From Dermanyssus gallinae (taxonomy: Eukaryota > Arthropoda > Arachnida > Mesostigmata > Dermanyssidae), in assembly GCA_003439945.1 (NCBI GenBank), contig QVRM01001260.1, positions 1,048,501 through 1,112,500 on the forward strand: a stretch of 64,000 bases of DNA, read 5' to 3'. The position numbers and the translations under genes are program-made. The notes beneath the pieces are model-generated. The model did no database searches. It saw nothing but the letters and a program-made list of their open reading frames with translations, and was not told the origin of the DNA. Shown in pieces: positions 1 through 9,964 of this stretch; the first letter of the stretch is position 1; every line of letters begins with the position of its first letter.

Positions 1-1
1 C

Positions 2-796
2 ACAGGACACGCTGGTAAAACCCCACTCAGAAAAGTGATCCTGACGTTTGACCGCCAACCGCCTGTATCTGTCTTCCTGGGGTATAAAACCCTATCAGTC
101 GTACTGGAGCCTGATCAACCAAAATTGTGCTACAATTGCCAGCGAGTGGGGCACCTAGCGGACAGGTGTACTCTTCGCAAGGCCTGCAAAAAATGTGGAG
201 GATCTCATCATTTGGCGTCCAGTTGCACCGAACAATCGAAATGTGTAAAGTGTGGTGGCCCTCACGCGGCCGGATCGCCTTCTTGTCCGCGTGTGGCTTA
301 TCTTCGTGAGCGTAACAGGATTATCATGGAGGCCAGAGTTTTTCAGCAAGTTAAGGCAGCGCACCCGAGTGCATCGATTACGGAAGGTCCTGACGTCACA
401 GGCACTGTCACAGAAACTGCACAAACTGATTGTTCTAACAATAGCAAAGCTTCCTACGCAGCAGTTCTCAGGGGCATATCCGCCACGCAAGAAAGCACCT
501 CGCCTCAGCTGCTTCTTCCTAATCCGCGGCCGTTACCAAAGCCCAAACAAAAGCGAGCCAAGGCATACAGGAGTCGCCAAGTTCGGCCGCGGCGCGCTTC
601 TAAATTTATCACGAAGAGAAAGATATATTCCAAGACGCCGCGCAGAGACGTTGGAGGCGCCTTAACGGGCGTCGCTCGAATGCTAGAGGGCATCAGTCCT
701 GATTTGGCGGCAACTTTGAAGACGATTGCAGAGGCCCTAAAACCTCTCTTGGCCCTTCTTCCTCTTGCAGAGAAGCTTAGAGCTTTCACATCATAA
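2..796 (+). CDS. ORF1, gag-like zinc-knuckle protein of family A LINE (N-terminus outside window)
   Basis: The frame is open to the first base of the window, so the true start lies upstream. The codon at 35 is GTG and aligns with an internal Val of the second copy, so it is not used as a start. Three zinc knuckles follow one another (CYNCQRVGHLADRC at about 129-170, then CKKCGG...SSC and CVKCGG...SPSC), followed by a basic, Arg/Lys-rich stretch and a leucine-rich tail. Known: such proteins bind the element RNA in the ribonucleoprotein particle. The stop TAA (794-796) shares its last A with the ATG of ORF2 (796-798), giving TAATG, which suggests stop-restart translation of ORF2. Confidence 0.8.
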   Translation, partial: TGHAGKTPLRKVILTFDRQPPVSVFLGYKTLSVVLEPDQPKLCYNCQRVGHLADRCTLRKACKKCGGSHHLASSCTEQSKCVKCGGPHAAGSPSCPRVAYLRERNRIIMEARVFQQVKAAHPSASITEGPDVTGTVTETAQTDCSNNSKASYAAVLRGISATQESTSPQLLLPNPRPLPKPKQKRAKAYRSRQVRPRRASKFITKRKIYSKTPRRDVGGALTGVARMLEGISPDLAATLKTIAEALKPLLALLPLAEKLRAFTS

Positions 797-3675
797 TGCC
801 AGATAACGAGATCCCAAACGGAAGTGAGGCCGATCATGCTTTTGTTGTCGGTGACCCCAACAGGGCAACATGTCCTGTGTGTAGAGGTGTCTTCACGAGG
901 AGGGGTCTCGCCAGACATATATCGGTCAGACACGCCGATGCCGTCAACAGGCCGTCCACATCCCACCAGGCTCGGGCAGAAGACTTTGATGTTAACACAC
1001 TACTCAGCGATATCCAGGCAAACATGCGTCATGCCAAACTGTTACGCATTTTACCTAAATCTGTGCGGTTTACTGTTGCGGAGGAGCTCACCAAGGTCTT
1101 CCTAAATGTCGCCAAGAACAACGACCTCTCCGCCTGGTACTCCTTGTTCTCCTTCGCTCCGGTCGTGTTGCGACTCCCTCGGGCCAGAAAGGATGCTCAA
1201 TCCTTGTCTGTTCTGATCAGGAAGAACATACGCGACTTTTCGTCGGGATTAAGGCTAAGGGATCTGACACACGAGGGATCAGGACGCAAAATGATGGCCC
1301 ACCTCGAGGATGACCTTCCCAGACGAGTGAAAGTCAAGCTGCCAGAAGGCAATATCTCCGGTGCTGCCAGATTGGTGAGCTCCCAGGATATGCTAGCGAC
1401 AGCTAACGAGAATACAGAAGCTCTCCGCTCCAAACATCCAGATGCGCCTACGGATCTCTCCATGCCCACACCACCGGCAGTCACACTGCCTTCTTCAATC
1501 TCACGGGAAGAGATACTGAGTGCGCTGAAGACATTTAGCAGAAGTTCAGCTGCCGGCTTAGACTTCATACGACCCCGTCTGTTGCAGGACTTGTTATCTG
1601 GTGCGCTGGGCAGCACGGCCGGTCGACTGGCGGACGCCATCGCTAAAGTGGTGGATGTACTCAGATGGGGCTCGCCCCCGTCTTGTCTTTTACCGCTCAT
1701 CTTTGGGGCAAGGATGTTTGCATTAAAAAAAAATATGGCTCATTACGTCCGATCGCTTGTTCCTCAGTCGTTCGCAGACTGGCGGCCAAAATCGGCTGCT
1801 ACGATAATAGGGAAGCTATTTCAGCAACTCTTGGCCAACACCAGCTAGGATTCGCTACCCCGGGGGGTACAGACGTAGTAGTCCACTGTGCTCGTGCATT
1901 TTTGCAATTGCGCAAATTGCCAACGGTGATGGTTAAGCTGGACTTCTGAAACGCCTTCAATAGCGTCCGGAGGGATCATTTGCTTCGAGCCGTCAAGTCG
2001 TGGGCACCGTTACTGTTTCACCAGACGAACCTGGCCTATGGTTTAGAACCATCCCACCTGGTAATGCCCCACAACGCTATGCTATCGCAGACAGGTCTTC
2101 AGCAGGGTGATCCCCTGGGTCCTCCACTTTTTTGTTTGTGTATTAAGGAATTGGTGGATTCACTGCAGTCCCCCCTTAATGCCTGGTACTTAGATGACGG
2201 GATTCTGGGCGGGGAACTCCCGACCGTACTTGACGACATACGGAAAGTTATTGAGTTTGGTGCTGTTAGCGGTCTGACATTGAACCCGGTTAAATGTGAA
2301 GTATATGTCACAGCTCACAACGAAGTTGAGCCGTTAGATTTAACTAACCTTTTTGACTTACTTCCGGTCTGTCGTGTAGTGCACAAGGTTAATCTGGAGC
2401 TGCTAGGTGTCCCCTTATTACCAGAAGGCATTGCAAAGGCATTAGACAGTCGAAGGAAACTTGACTTCGCGGCAAGCAGACTACCCCAATTGAGGGCCCA
2501 CTGCGGCTTATTCCTTCTTAGATCTTGTTTTTCAGCCACGAGGTTAACATACCTGCTTAGACGTTGCAACCTGTTTTTATCACAAGAGCTCTTACAGCTT
2601 TTTAATGGACTTAGCTTAGACATTTTAGGGATCATACTAAATCTTAAGCTGACCGCTGCGGCAAGGGAACAGGTATTGCTCCCGGTTTCTTTATACGGCC
2701 TAGGTGTGCCGGACGCGGTCATGACGGCAGGGCCTGCAATCGTGTCGTCATTGACCCAGGCCGCGGACAGGGTTAAAGCATTATTGGACAGTGATGGGTG
2801 GGACGCCTATAACGGTGAACTTCAAAGACTGACCGACGAATTTTCGTTGTTATTTGATTCTCCTTCCGATGATAGGGCTAACCAGGGCAATTGGACAACC
2901 CCGCTACAAGAAAAGCGACTAGCAAACTTGATTAATAGAGCACCGTCTGTTGCCGATAAAGCCAGGCTTCGAGCTGTTAGTAGTCAAGGGGCTGGGGCTT
3001 GGCTACACGCCTTACCATGTCCGCGAATTGGGACTCTGTTGGACGACGAGACCACGCGCATAAGCGCAGGGCTTGGTGTTGACCTTCTTCGTGCCCCACC
3101 GATGTCGTTGTGGTGATTTTGTGGACGCGTTGACCCATCATGGCCTATCATGCGCGTTAAGTACAGGCCGACGAGCACGTCACTCCGCTCTAAATGACAC
3201 CTTTAGTGGCGCACTTCGATCTGCCGGCTTCCCATGTGTTTTAGAGCCGTCGGGTCTATCGAGGGATGACGGAAAAAGACCTGACGGCCTGTTTTTGACG
3301 CCCTTTGGGCGTGGCCGCATGCTTGTTTGGGACGCAACTGTAACCGGCTCATTAGCCCCTTTGATGGTCGGTGCAGGTGCGGACCGAGCAGGTCATGCTT
3401 CCAGGTTAGCTGGGGCTAACAAATGCAGGAAATATTCTAGTGTGGATTATCCGCACGAATTCTGTCCGTTGGCGTTCGAGATTATGGGAACTGCAGGCCC
3501 CCTTACGCTCAAACCGATTTAATGCGTAGGCAGAAGCCTTAATCTTTCAACAGGAGACTTGAGAGCATCCGAATTCTTGCGTCAGAGGCTGTCGCTTGAC
3601 ATCCAACAAGGAAATGCAGCGTCTGTTCGGGGCACATTGCTGAACTGGGCTAACCCTGGGTTAGAGAACCCGTAA
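796..3675 (+). pseudogene. ORF2, reverse transcriptase with RLE endonuclease, family A copy 1 (broken)
   Basis: Order along the protein: C2H2 finger (CPVCRGVFTRRGLARHISVRH, from about 868), a conserved helical region (AEELTKVFLNVAK), RT core with motif A KLDF-stop-NAFN, motif QQGDPLGPPL, palm WYLDDG, thumb, then CRC...HHGLSC zinc cluster (about 3103-3153) and the RLE motif KRPDG...VWDATV (about 3268-3340). Breaks: a frame change near the A-run at 1734-1742, TGA at 1947-1949 where a Lys codon is expected in LDFKNAFN, a frame change near 3085-3110, and another between about 3482 and 3560 before the conserved FLRQRLSLDIQQGNA tail. Start chosen at 796 from the TAATG overlap with ORF1. Target-primed reverse transcription would be its role if intact. 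Confidence 0.85.
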
Positions 3676-3690
3676 TCACACGTTCGCACG

Positions 3691-4559
3691 AAGACAATTG
3701 TCCACTCCAAAGTGCTAACATAACGAACTATATATACCATACAAAGTCTCCTTTGTTGAAAAAGGGGTGTTAAAATCACATTGTAGTCTTTGCACTCATG
3801 AGTACGTCGCGAAACTCTCCATGGAAACGCGTTATTCACCACATCGACATTAGCAACTTCTGGTGGAGTAATTGACACACCACTACGTAGATTATTTGAA
3901 CGTAATGTGAAAAAGGTACTAAATCTATTACTTCGGATTAGTTGTTTAAAAAGCCTCACGTCAACTTGCATTTGGTACTCGCTCACAGTTGGGAGTACGA
4001 GGTTCTTGCGTCTTACATTACAGCGCCATGCGACTCGTTTGACAAATTTATCCTAAACTCGCTGGAGCAGTTCTACATTTTTTCTATAAAAAAAGGCGCC
4101 CACACGTGTGAACAGTATGTCCACTTAGGTACAACAAGCGTATTATGCAGTTTTATTTATTTATGCAGGGGCTCGGTCATGCCCGATAAACGCTCTAAGA
4201 ATGAGATATCGCAGTTGTTGTTGTTGGCCGTGTACAAACGGTGTATATATATATATATATACCCAGTTTGTATGTATATATGATTTATAAAATGTACATA
4301 CTTATTACAAGTATCATTCCTTTCATAATTCACTAATTTATGTAGGTTGTACGCTGTATCATAGCCATAACCTGTAGTAGCCAATTATAATCATATTATA
4401 TAATTGTACTGACTACTACGGAATGCACTAATTTGTTTTGAGATTTATAAAAACCGACTGCAGATATTTAGACGTTCATTACGTCAGCCCACAATCGCAG
4501 ATTATATTATAGTTACTATCATATAGACAAAGAAAGGTGTCGAAAGAAAGTTGGCACAA
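3691..4559. other. Interspersed sequence with one unexplained minus-strand open frame
   Basis: No recognised family. On the minus strand a frame stays open from about 4045 to 3582, running into the LINE 3' end. Its product is AT-rich in codons and I could not place it; no start or splice signal decides whether it is real. A short (TA)n tract lies at 4244-4262. The 26-nt stretch 4214-4239 is an inverted copy of 9638-9663, just past the CR1-like array. Confidence 0.4.
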
Positions 4560-4628
4560 ACAAAGATCGCTTTTACGGAACGCTTTTAGAGAAGTAGCAG
4601 CGTGCCTCCTTAACCAGATGAGAAGGCA

Positions 4629-5012
4629 ATGGACATGAGCAGCGCCGCTCGGTGGAAGTGCCAGCTGTGCGCGATGCCTGCGGCCAACATGGACATCAGA
4701 GGGTTCATGACCATTCTGGAGAAGGTGGCCATCTCTCACGAGATGATGAGCTGCATGGTATTCTTCTGTCAGCGTATGCTGACCCTCGAGAAAGAGGTCG
4801 CCAGCTGCAAGCGCCTCCGCCAGGAGAAGGAGGAGGACATGCAGCTTGTCCGAGAAGAGGCTGCCGGCGCTCAGCCGCTCGCTCAGCCACCTAAGAAGAC
4901 TGCGCTTCTCATCGGTGACAGCGCTGTTGGGGCCTTTAGACCGGCACTGAAGCAACTTCTCCCGCGGAAGGCTGCCATGGGTTGTCACGGATCCCGCAAG
5001 CCCAACCTTTGA
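4629..5012 (+). pseudogene. ORF1 N-terminal fragment of CR1-like copy A
   Basis: Starts with MDMSSAARWKCQLC, a CxxC pair, followed by a predicted coiled coil rich in Glu/Lys (about residues 40-75) and the first SGNH-hydrolase-like block, LLIGDSAVGAF (GDS nucleophile). Genuine ORF1 sequence stops near 4979; the remaining codons to the stop at 5012 come from the deletion junction. The ATG at 4629 is preferred because the protein from it matches copy B from the beginning. Without the rest of the esterase fold it cannot be functional. Confidence 0.7.
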
Positions 5013-6372
5013 GGTTCACATGGGATCATCTGTCATAGATGTATTCGCGGTAAGCTTGCCATCCGAGCAGGTCTGCTACCTCGGTGTTGACAACCCCCTC
5101 CGCAGCGGAGGACACTTCAAGAATCATCTGCCAACGGCTGTGAGAGTCTTCCTGCCAGCTGCTAGGACTCCTGCTCCCCGCCCACCTCTGCTGGCGAAGC
5201 ATATTAGCTTGCACCACCTACGGGAACGCCTTCACGAGGTCTTCCCCGTGCCGGAAGCTCTAGGCATTGACCAATATACCCAAACTCTTACGGAGCTGTT
5301 GAGATACGCGGCTGGTCTTAGTAAACTAATAAGGGGGAGTCCATGGTTCAATAGTGCGTGCAAAGCAGCCAACCAGGCTCAGCTCAGCGCTAGCCTCCTA
5401 GCCGCACTTTACCCGTGGATGCGGCCACTCTTCATCATTCTCAAGAGTTGGTGTCGCCGGACGTATAAAGCTGAACGCGCCAAGTACCTGGAACAAAAGA
5501 AGTCGGCGCTGTTGCATGAGGCAGAGCGACAACCGTACAAGTGGCTCCGCCGACAGTGACCCCACCAACTCATCGGCGCTCATCTCCCACTTCAGCCGCA
5601 TGTTTGCGTCGGCCGACACCATCCCGCGCGGCATCCTCCACTACAAAGCGGCCTGGAACGAGACAACAATGCTGCTACGGGATTCACTCTCCGCAGAGTT
5701 TTTTCTCACCGAGGTGCTCGGCTCCATGCAACGACTCCGTTTCAACAAGGCCGCCGGTCCACGTCCCGACCAAGTCCGTAATAGCACCTCAAGGAGGCCA
5801 TGGTACTTGCTCCTTGCTGGACCGACCTTTTCAACGCTAGTCTGCGCGAAGGTCGCCTTCCCAGCGTCTGGCAGAGTGCTCATCTAGCAGTCATCCCAAA
5901 GGGAAAGGGCAACCCCAGAAAGCCCAGCTCGTGGCGTGGGATCACCAAAAAGAGCTACTGCTACTAAGCACGCCAAGCAATTCCTGTACGCCGTCTTTGT
6001 GGATTTCCGCTCGGCCTTTGATGGAGTCCCAGAGACAAGATTATCTTCAAGTTGGCTGAAGCGGGCGTGCCTGCCAACATCCTCCAGCTCATCGGGGCAA
6101 TCCTGATTCCACGATTCCACCTGATTCCACGACCGAAATCCACGATTACCATACAGGATGGGGTGGCTGAGTTGTACCCCTTTGTGCAAACGACGGGAGT
6201 CGCGCAGGGGGACAACTTAAGTCCGCTGCTGTTCTCCATCCTGCTCAACGATCTTCCGCGACGCATCGTGGGCACTCGAGAGTCCGTCCGCCCAGACATT
6301 CTGCTATACGCAGACGATCTCGCGATATATGAAACAAGCCGATTCGAGGTGCAGCAGAGCCTAGCGAGGCTC
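5003..6372 (+). pseudogene. ORF2 remnant (endonuclease end and RT) of CR1-like copy A
   Basis: Begins with the linker after the endonuclease (GVDNPLRSGGHFK...), runs through the RT fingers (IPKGKGNP, cut by frame changes near 5541 and 5780), motif GVAQGDNLSPLLFSILLNDL and the palm YADDLAIY at about 6303-6327. A TGA at about 5557 ends the first frame. Compared with copy B it retains the SPLLFSILLN segment that copy B has lost, and it carries a short insertion near 6107-6140 containing repeated GATTCCAC units. Product would have been the LINE polymerase; now non-coding. Confidence 0.7.
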
Positions 6373-7307
6373 GAGCAGCGCCGCTCGGTAGAAGTGCCGG
6401 CTGGGCGCGGTGCCAGCGGCTAAAACGGACATCAGAGGGTTCATGACCATTCTGGAGAAGGTGGCCATCTCTCACGAGAAAATAAGCTGCATGGTATTCT
6501 TCTGTCAGCGTATGCTGGCCCTCGAGGAGGTCGCCAGCTGCAAGCGCCTCTGCCAGGAGGAGGAGGAGGATATGCAGCTTGTCCGAGAAGAGGCTGCCGG
6601 CGCCCAGCCGCTCGCTCAGCCACCTAAGAAGACTGCGCTTCTCATCGGTGACAGCGCTGTTGGGGCCTTTAGACCGGCACTGAAGCAACTTCTCCCGCGA
6701 AAGGCTGCCATGATCGTCCGCAGCTGCTCAAAGCCGGGCATCAAAGACATCATTAAGGAGGTCGAGGACGCCAACGAGAAAGCCGCCCCCGGTCCTGTCT
6801 GCGCAGCGCTTCACGCCGGCTACCACGAGTGTGGCAACTTTGAGGGCAACGATTCCATCGAGGCCACGGTGGAGTTCGCCAAGCAGCTCAAGGTGGTCCG
6901 CCCTGGATCCCAGCTGAGCGTGCTTTCCGTCCCGCTCTTTAACCAAGACTGCAAGGCTGTCAACGAGGCCCTCTCGCTGCGCGCCGCGGCTGCCGGCTTC
7001 GGGTACGTGCCCCTCACCCAGATCCAGCGTCAGGTGGTTGAACGCGGCTCCTACAGCTACAAGGGTGAGCCGACCAAGAAAGCGGCCCTGGCGATCGCCC
7101 GACGGATAAAGGATTTTTTTTGGGGTGTCCCTAAGAGATCCTTCCAAGGTCAGCAACAACCAAACTACCCATCAGTCCAAGCACTCGGGCACGAAGGACA
7201 AACACAGCGTGGACAAGAGCACCGTGGACAGCATCAAGACTGCTCTCCGGCAGCTTCTGCGCGAGAGCTCCTCCAAGAGCTCCAACCGGTCTTCTGGCGA
7301 GATCTGA
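6373..7307 (+). pseudogene. ORF1 of CR1-like copy B, SGNH-esterase-like protein
   Basis: The Trp codon of the CxxC region is TAG here and the second Cys is lost, so the N-terminus is broken. The coiled coil and the esterase region follow: LLIGDSAVG (about 6642), SCSKPGIKDI, and further conserved blocks up to YSYKGEPTKKA. Known: SGNH-type esterase domains occur in ORF1 of CR1/L2-group LINEs. At the T-run near 7110-7118 the frame shifts; the natural C-terminus (SLRDPSKVSNNQTTHQSKH..., Ser/Lys-rich) is in the other frame and ends at TGA 7305-7307. Downstream the first frame instead reads into the endonuclease. Confidence 0.65.
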
Positions 7308-7479
7308 GGTGCTCAAACTCGGCGCCGCCACCGTCCCCGCTACAAAGCGAAGCACTAGAAGGACAGGCAGGACAACTCGGAGTTCCGCGCGCCGCCGAGG
7401 GACACTCTGTACGGCCACCTCGTTGCGGCTCTTCGAGACAGCACCCGCCGCAGCAGGCCCCGGAGCAAGGGGAGCGGCC

Positions 7480-9460
7480 GCAACGGGAACCGCTCCTAGT
7501 TGCACGATGGAACTGCGAGGGGATTCGAACACTCGACCTCCTTGCGCCCTCCGCGTTTGAGGGGATTGACGTTCTTGTACTGACGGAGACCTTGGCCACG
7601 ACCTCCTTCAACATCCCCGGCTTCTACTGCGCGCACTCCCCCGCAATCCGGCCTGCAGGTCCCGGCCGACCCAGCCGCGGTGTCTCCGTGTTCTATAACC
7701 AACGGCTAGGCAATGTTGAGACACTTCTTGCTGAGGAAGACATGGTCATGATCCAGGGTTTGCGACTAAACATAATCGCCGGCTACGTGCGTCCGGTGCT
7801 CGACGGTGCTAACTGAAAAGCTGACCCGGTGCTTCAGTGCGCTGGACAGCGATGCGCCCATCAAGCCCGATCCCGCAAGCCCAACCTTTGAGGGTCACAT
7901 GGGATCATCTGTCCTAGATGTATTCGCGGAAAGCTTACCATCCGAGCAGGTCTGCTACCTCGGTGTTGACAACCCCCTCCGCAGCGGAGGACACTTCAAA
8001 GATCATCTGCCAACGGCTGTGAGAGTCTTCCTGCCAGCTGCTAGGACTCCTGCTCCCCGCCCACCTCCGCTGGCCAAGCATATTAGCTTGCCCCGCCTAC
8101 GGGAACGCCTTCACGAGGTCTTCCCCGTGCCGGGAGCTCTAGACATTGACCAATATACCAAAACTCTTACGGAGCTGTTGAGATACGCAGCTGGTTTTAG
8201 TAAGCCAAAAAGAGGGAGTCCATGGTTCAACAGTGCGTGCACAGCAGCCAACGAGGCTCAGCTCAGCGCTCGCGTCCTAGCCGCACTTTACCCGTAGATG
8301 CGGCCACTCTTCATCATTCTCAAGAGTTGGTGTCGCCGGACGTACAAAGCTGAACGCGCCAAGTACCTGGAACAAAAGAAGTCGGCGCTGTTGCATGAGG
8401 CAGAGCGACAACCGTACAAGTGGCTCCGCCGACAGGGATCTCCCATCTGCCCCATCAACTCATCAGCGCTCATCTCACACTTCAGCCGCATGTTTGCGTC
8501 GGCCGACACCATCCCGCGCGGCATCCTCCACTACGAAGCGGCCTGGGACGAGACAACAATGCTGCTACGGGATTCACTCTCCGCAGAGTTTTTTCTCACC
8601 GAGGTGCTCGGCGCCATGCAACGACTCCGTCTCAACAAGGCCGCCGGTCCACGTCTCGACCAATTCCGTAATGAGCACCTCAAGGAGGCCATGGTACTTG
8701 CTCCTTGCTGGACCGCCCTTTTCAACGCTAGTCTGCGCGAAGGTCGCCTCCCCAGCGTCTGGCAGAGTGCTCATCTAGCAGTCATCCCGAAGGGAAAAGG
8801 CAACCCCAGAGAGCCCAGCTCGTGGCGTGGGATCGCCAAAAAGAGCTGCTGCTACTAAGCACGCCAAGCAATTCCTGTACGCCGTCTTTGTGGATTCCGC
8901 TCGGCCTTTGATGGAGCTCCCAGAGACAAGATTATCTTCAAGTTGGCTGAAGCGGGCGTGCCTGCCAACATCCTCCAGCTCATCGGGGCAATCCTGCAGG
9001 AAACCTACAGTACGATTACCATACAGGATGGGGTGGCTGAGTTGTACCTCTTTGTGCAAACGACGGGAGTCGCGCAGGGGGATCTTCCGCGACGCATCGT
9101 GGGCACTCGAGAGTCCGTCCGCCCAGACATTCTGCTATACGCAGACGATCTCGCGATATATGGAGCAAGCCGATTCGAGGTGCAGCAGAGCCTAGCGATG
9201 CTCTAGCAGTACGTGGCGGATGTAGAACTCGAGATTAACATCGGCAAGACCAAGGCCATGAAGTTCCGTAACGCTGGTCGACTCGCGGCAAGCGATGAGC
9301 TACGGTTGTGCTCCACACCACTGGAGTATGTCAACAACTTTCCGTATCTTGGCCTCTCTCTCCCGAGAGGGATTTTATCTGTCAGTGGGAGGAGAGATTG
9401 TCAGACGTGGACCCCGACTTCTTTTTCTTGCAGCGCACGGCTTTCACCATGTTCTCTGTA
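7480..9460 (+). pseudogene. ORF2 of CR1-like copy B, APE endonuclease plus reverse transcriptase (broken)
   Basis: Front of an apurinic-type endonuclease: WNCEGIRTLDL, DVLVLTETL (the catalytic Glu is in TET), RGVSVFYN, IIAGYVRP. At about 7812 a deletion removes the middle and end of the endonuclease. The RT follows: LNKAAGPRLDQF, LAVIPKGKGNP, FVDSARPL (corresponding to motif A, frame-shifted), GVAQGD, YADDLAIY (about 9135-9160), INIGKTKAMKFR, YLGLSL. A TAG sits at 8296-8298 where copy A has Trp, another TAG at about 9204. Non-functional. Confidence 0.7.
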
Positions 9461-9766
9461 AAACTCAAGCCATGAGCCGACAGAAGAATGTAACTGTAAC
9501 AGGTGGTGGGAGATATCATGCGGAGGACTGCGCCAGAGTTGAATCACTGGCCAGGCTGGCTCAGTGACCGTGTTTTTATGCATAATATTTCACTATATAC
9601 CTAACAAAGGTGATTAATAAATGAATGAATATACCCAGTTTGTACACGGCCAACAACAACAGCCATGGTAGTTAGTCAGTTAGATACACTACAATGTATT
9701 TGCAGCGGCTAGCGGCTAAACGAATGGAGTGGCGTCGCGTCGTGTCTGCTGTCTGTCACCACCTAC

Positions 9767-9964
9767 CGAATGTAAGTCGACAAAGTAGTCATGCTTGCTT
9801 GGGTCGGGCGAAAGACCCTTGATAGCCGCCAGTAGCTGCGTGCTGGCGTAAAGGAAATGCGGTCGGCTGAGAACCATCAAAGCGACATTGCGATGGTTGC
9901 CGGGCGCGTTAAACGCGAAGGTGTAACACGATGAGGCGTCAAATGCGCCCGTTGCATTTGTGGG
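9767..9964 (-). CDS. CD36/class B scavenger receptor, ectodomain exon (66 codons)
   Basis: On the minus strand, acceptor tract ending ...CACGTTTCAG, then 66 in-frame codons and donor CG|GTAGGT. The translation contains SSCYTF, then VLSRPHFLYAS and IKGLSPDPSKHDYFVDL, which follow the family pattern of a Cys, an S-x-PHF-L-x-A block and a G-(L/M)-x-P-(N/D)...H...F-D stretch in the second half of the CD36 ectodomain. Both ends are phase 0. It lies downstream of the four other exons on the same strand. The upstream exon at 20729-20909 ends in phase 2, so at least one small exon (probably the FC-x-C region) is missing between them. Family role: two-pass membrane receptor for lipids or lipoproteins. 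Rests on homology and splice signals read by eye. Confidence 0.75.

Larger units (their letters stand above)
1..3690 (+). mobile_element. RLE-type non-LTR retrotransposon, family A copy 1 (5' end cut by window)
   Basis: Seen: a zinc-knuckle ORF1 followed by an ORF2 with an N-terminal C2H2 finger, a reverse transcriptase with a YLDDG palm motif (about 2187-2201), a C-x-C-x9-H-x3-C cluster and an RPD...WDAT endonuclease motif. No apurinic-type endonuclease precedes the RT. Known: this domain order marks RLE LINEs (R2, R4, NeSL, CRE groups). A second copy of the same layout lies on the minus strand at 13213-16842. The 3' boundary is uncertain: the last coding match ends at 3675 and no A-tail or microsatellite is obvious next to it. 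Inference: a dead copy, with at least three frameshifts and one nonsense codon in ORF2. Confidence 0.85.
4560..6372 (+). mobile_element. CR1-like non-LTR retrotransposon, copy A (internally deleted, 3' truncated)
   Basis: Contains the start of ORF1 (4629-4979), then jumps at about 4980-5003 directly to the end of the endonuclease region and the RT of ORF2. Relative to copy B (6373-9600) it lacks everything corresponding to about 6716-7868. It ends at 6372 within the RT, just past the YADDLAIY palm motif, and continues without a gap into ORF1 of copy B. Sequence identity to copy B is high by eye over the shared parts. Known: a coiled-coil/SGNH-esterase ORF1 with an APE-RT ORF2 is typical of the CR1/L2 group. 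Confidence 0.75.
6373..9600 (+). mobile_element. CR1-like non-LTR retrotransposon, copy B
   Basis: Starts inside ORF1 at the same position as 4641 in copy A (GAGCAGCGCCGCTCGG), directly after the truncated RT of copy A, and ends in a 3' tail AATAAATGAATGAAT at about 9617-9631. It carries most of ORF1, the front of the endonuclease, then a deletion near 7810 and the RT through YADDLAIY and part of the thumb. The stretch from the RT palm back to GVAQGD has a further deletion at about 9081. The short simple tail is common for CR1/L2-group elements. Confidence 0.75.

Noticed and set aside
505..966. Antisense frames over ORF1 and ORF2 of the LINEs
   Set aside because: Shadows of the coding strand with no motifs.
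3582..3986. Minus-strand frame as a further CD36 exon
   Set aside because: It does not follow family motifs and runs into the LINE 3' end; left as unexplained.
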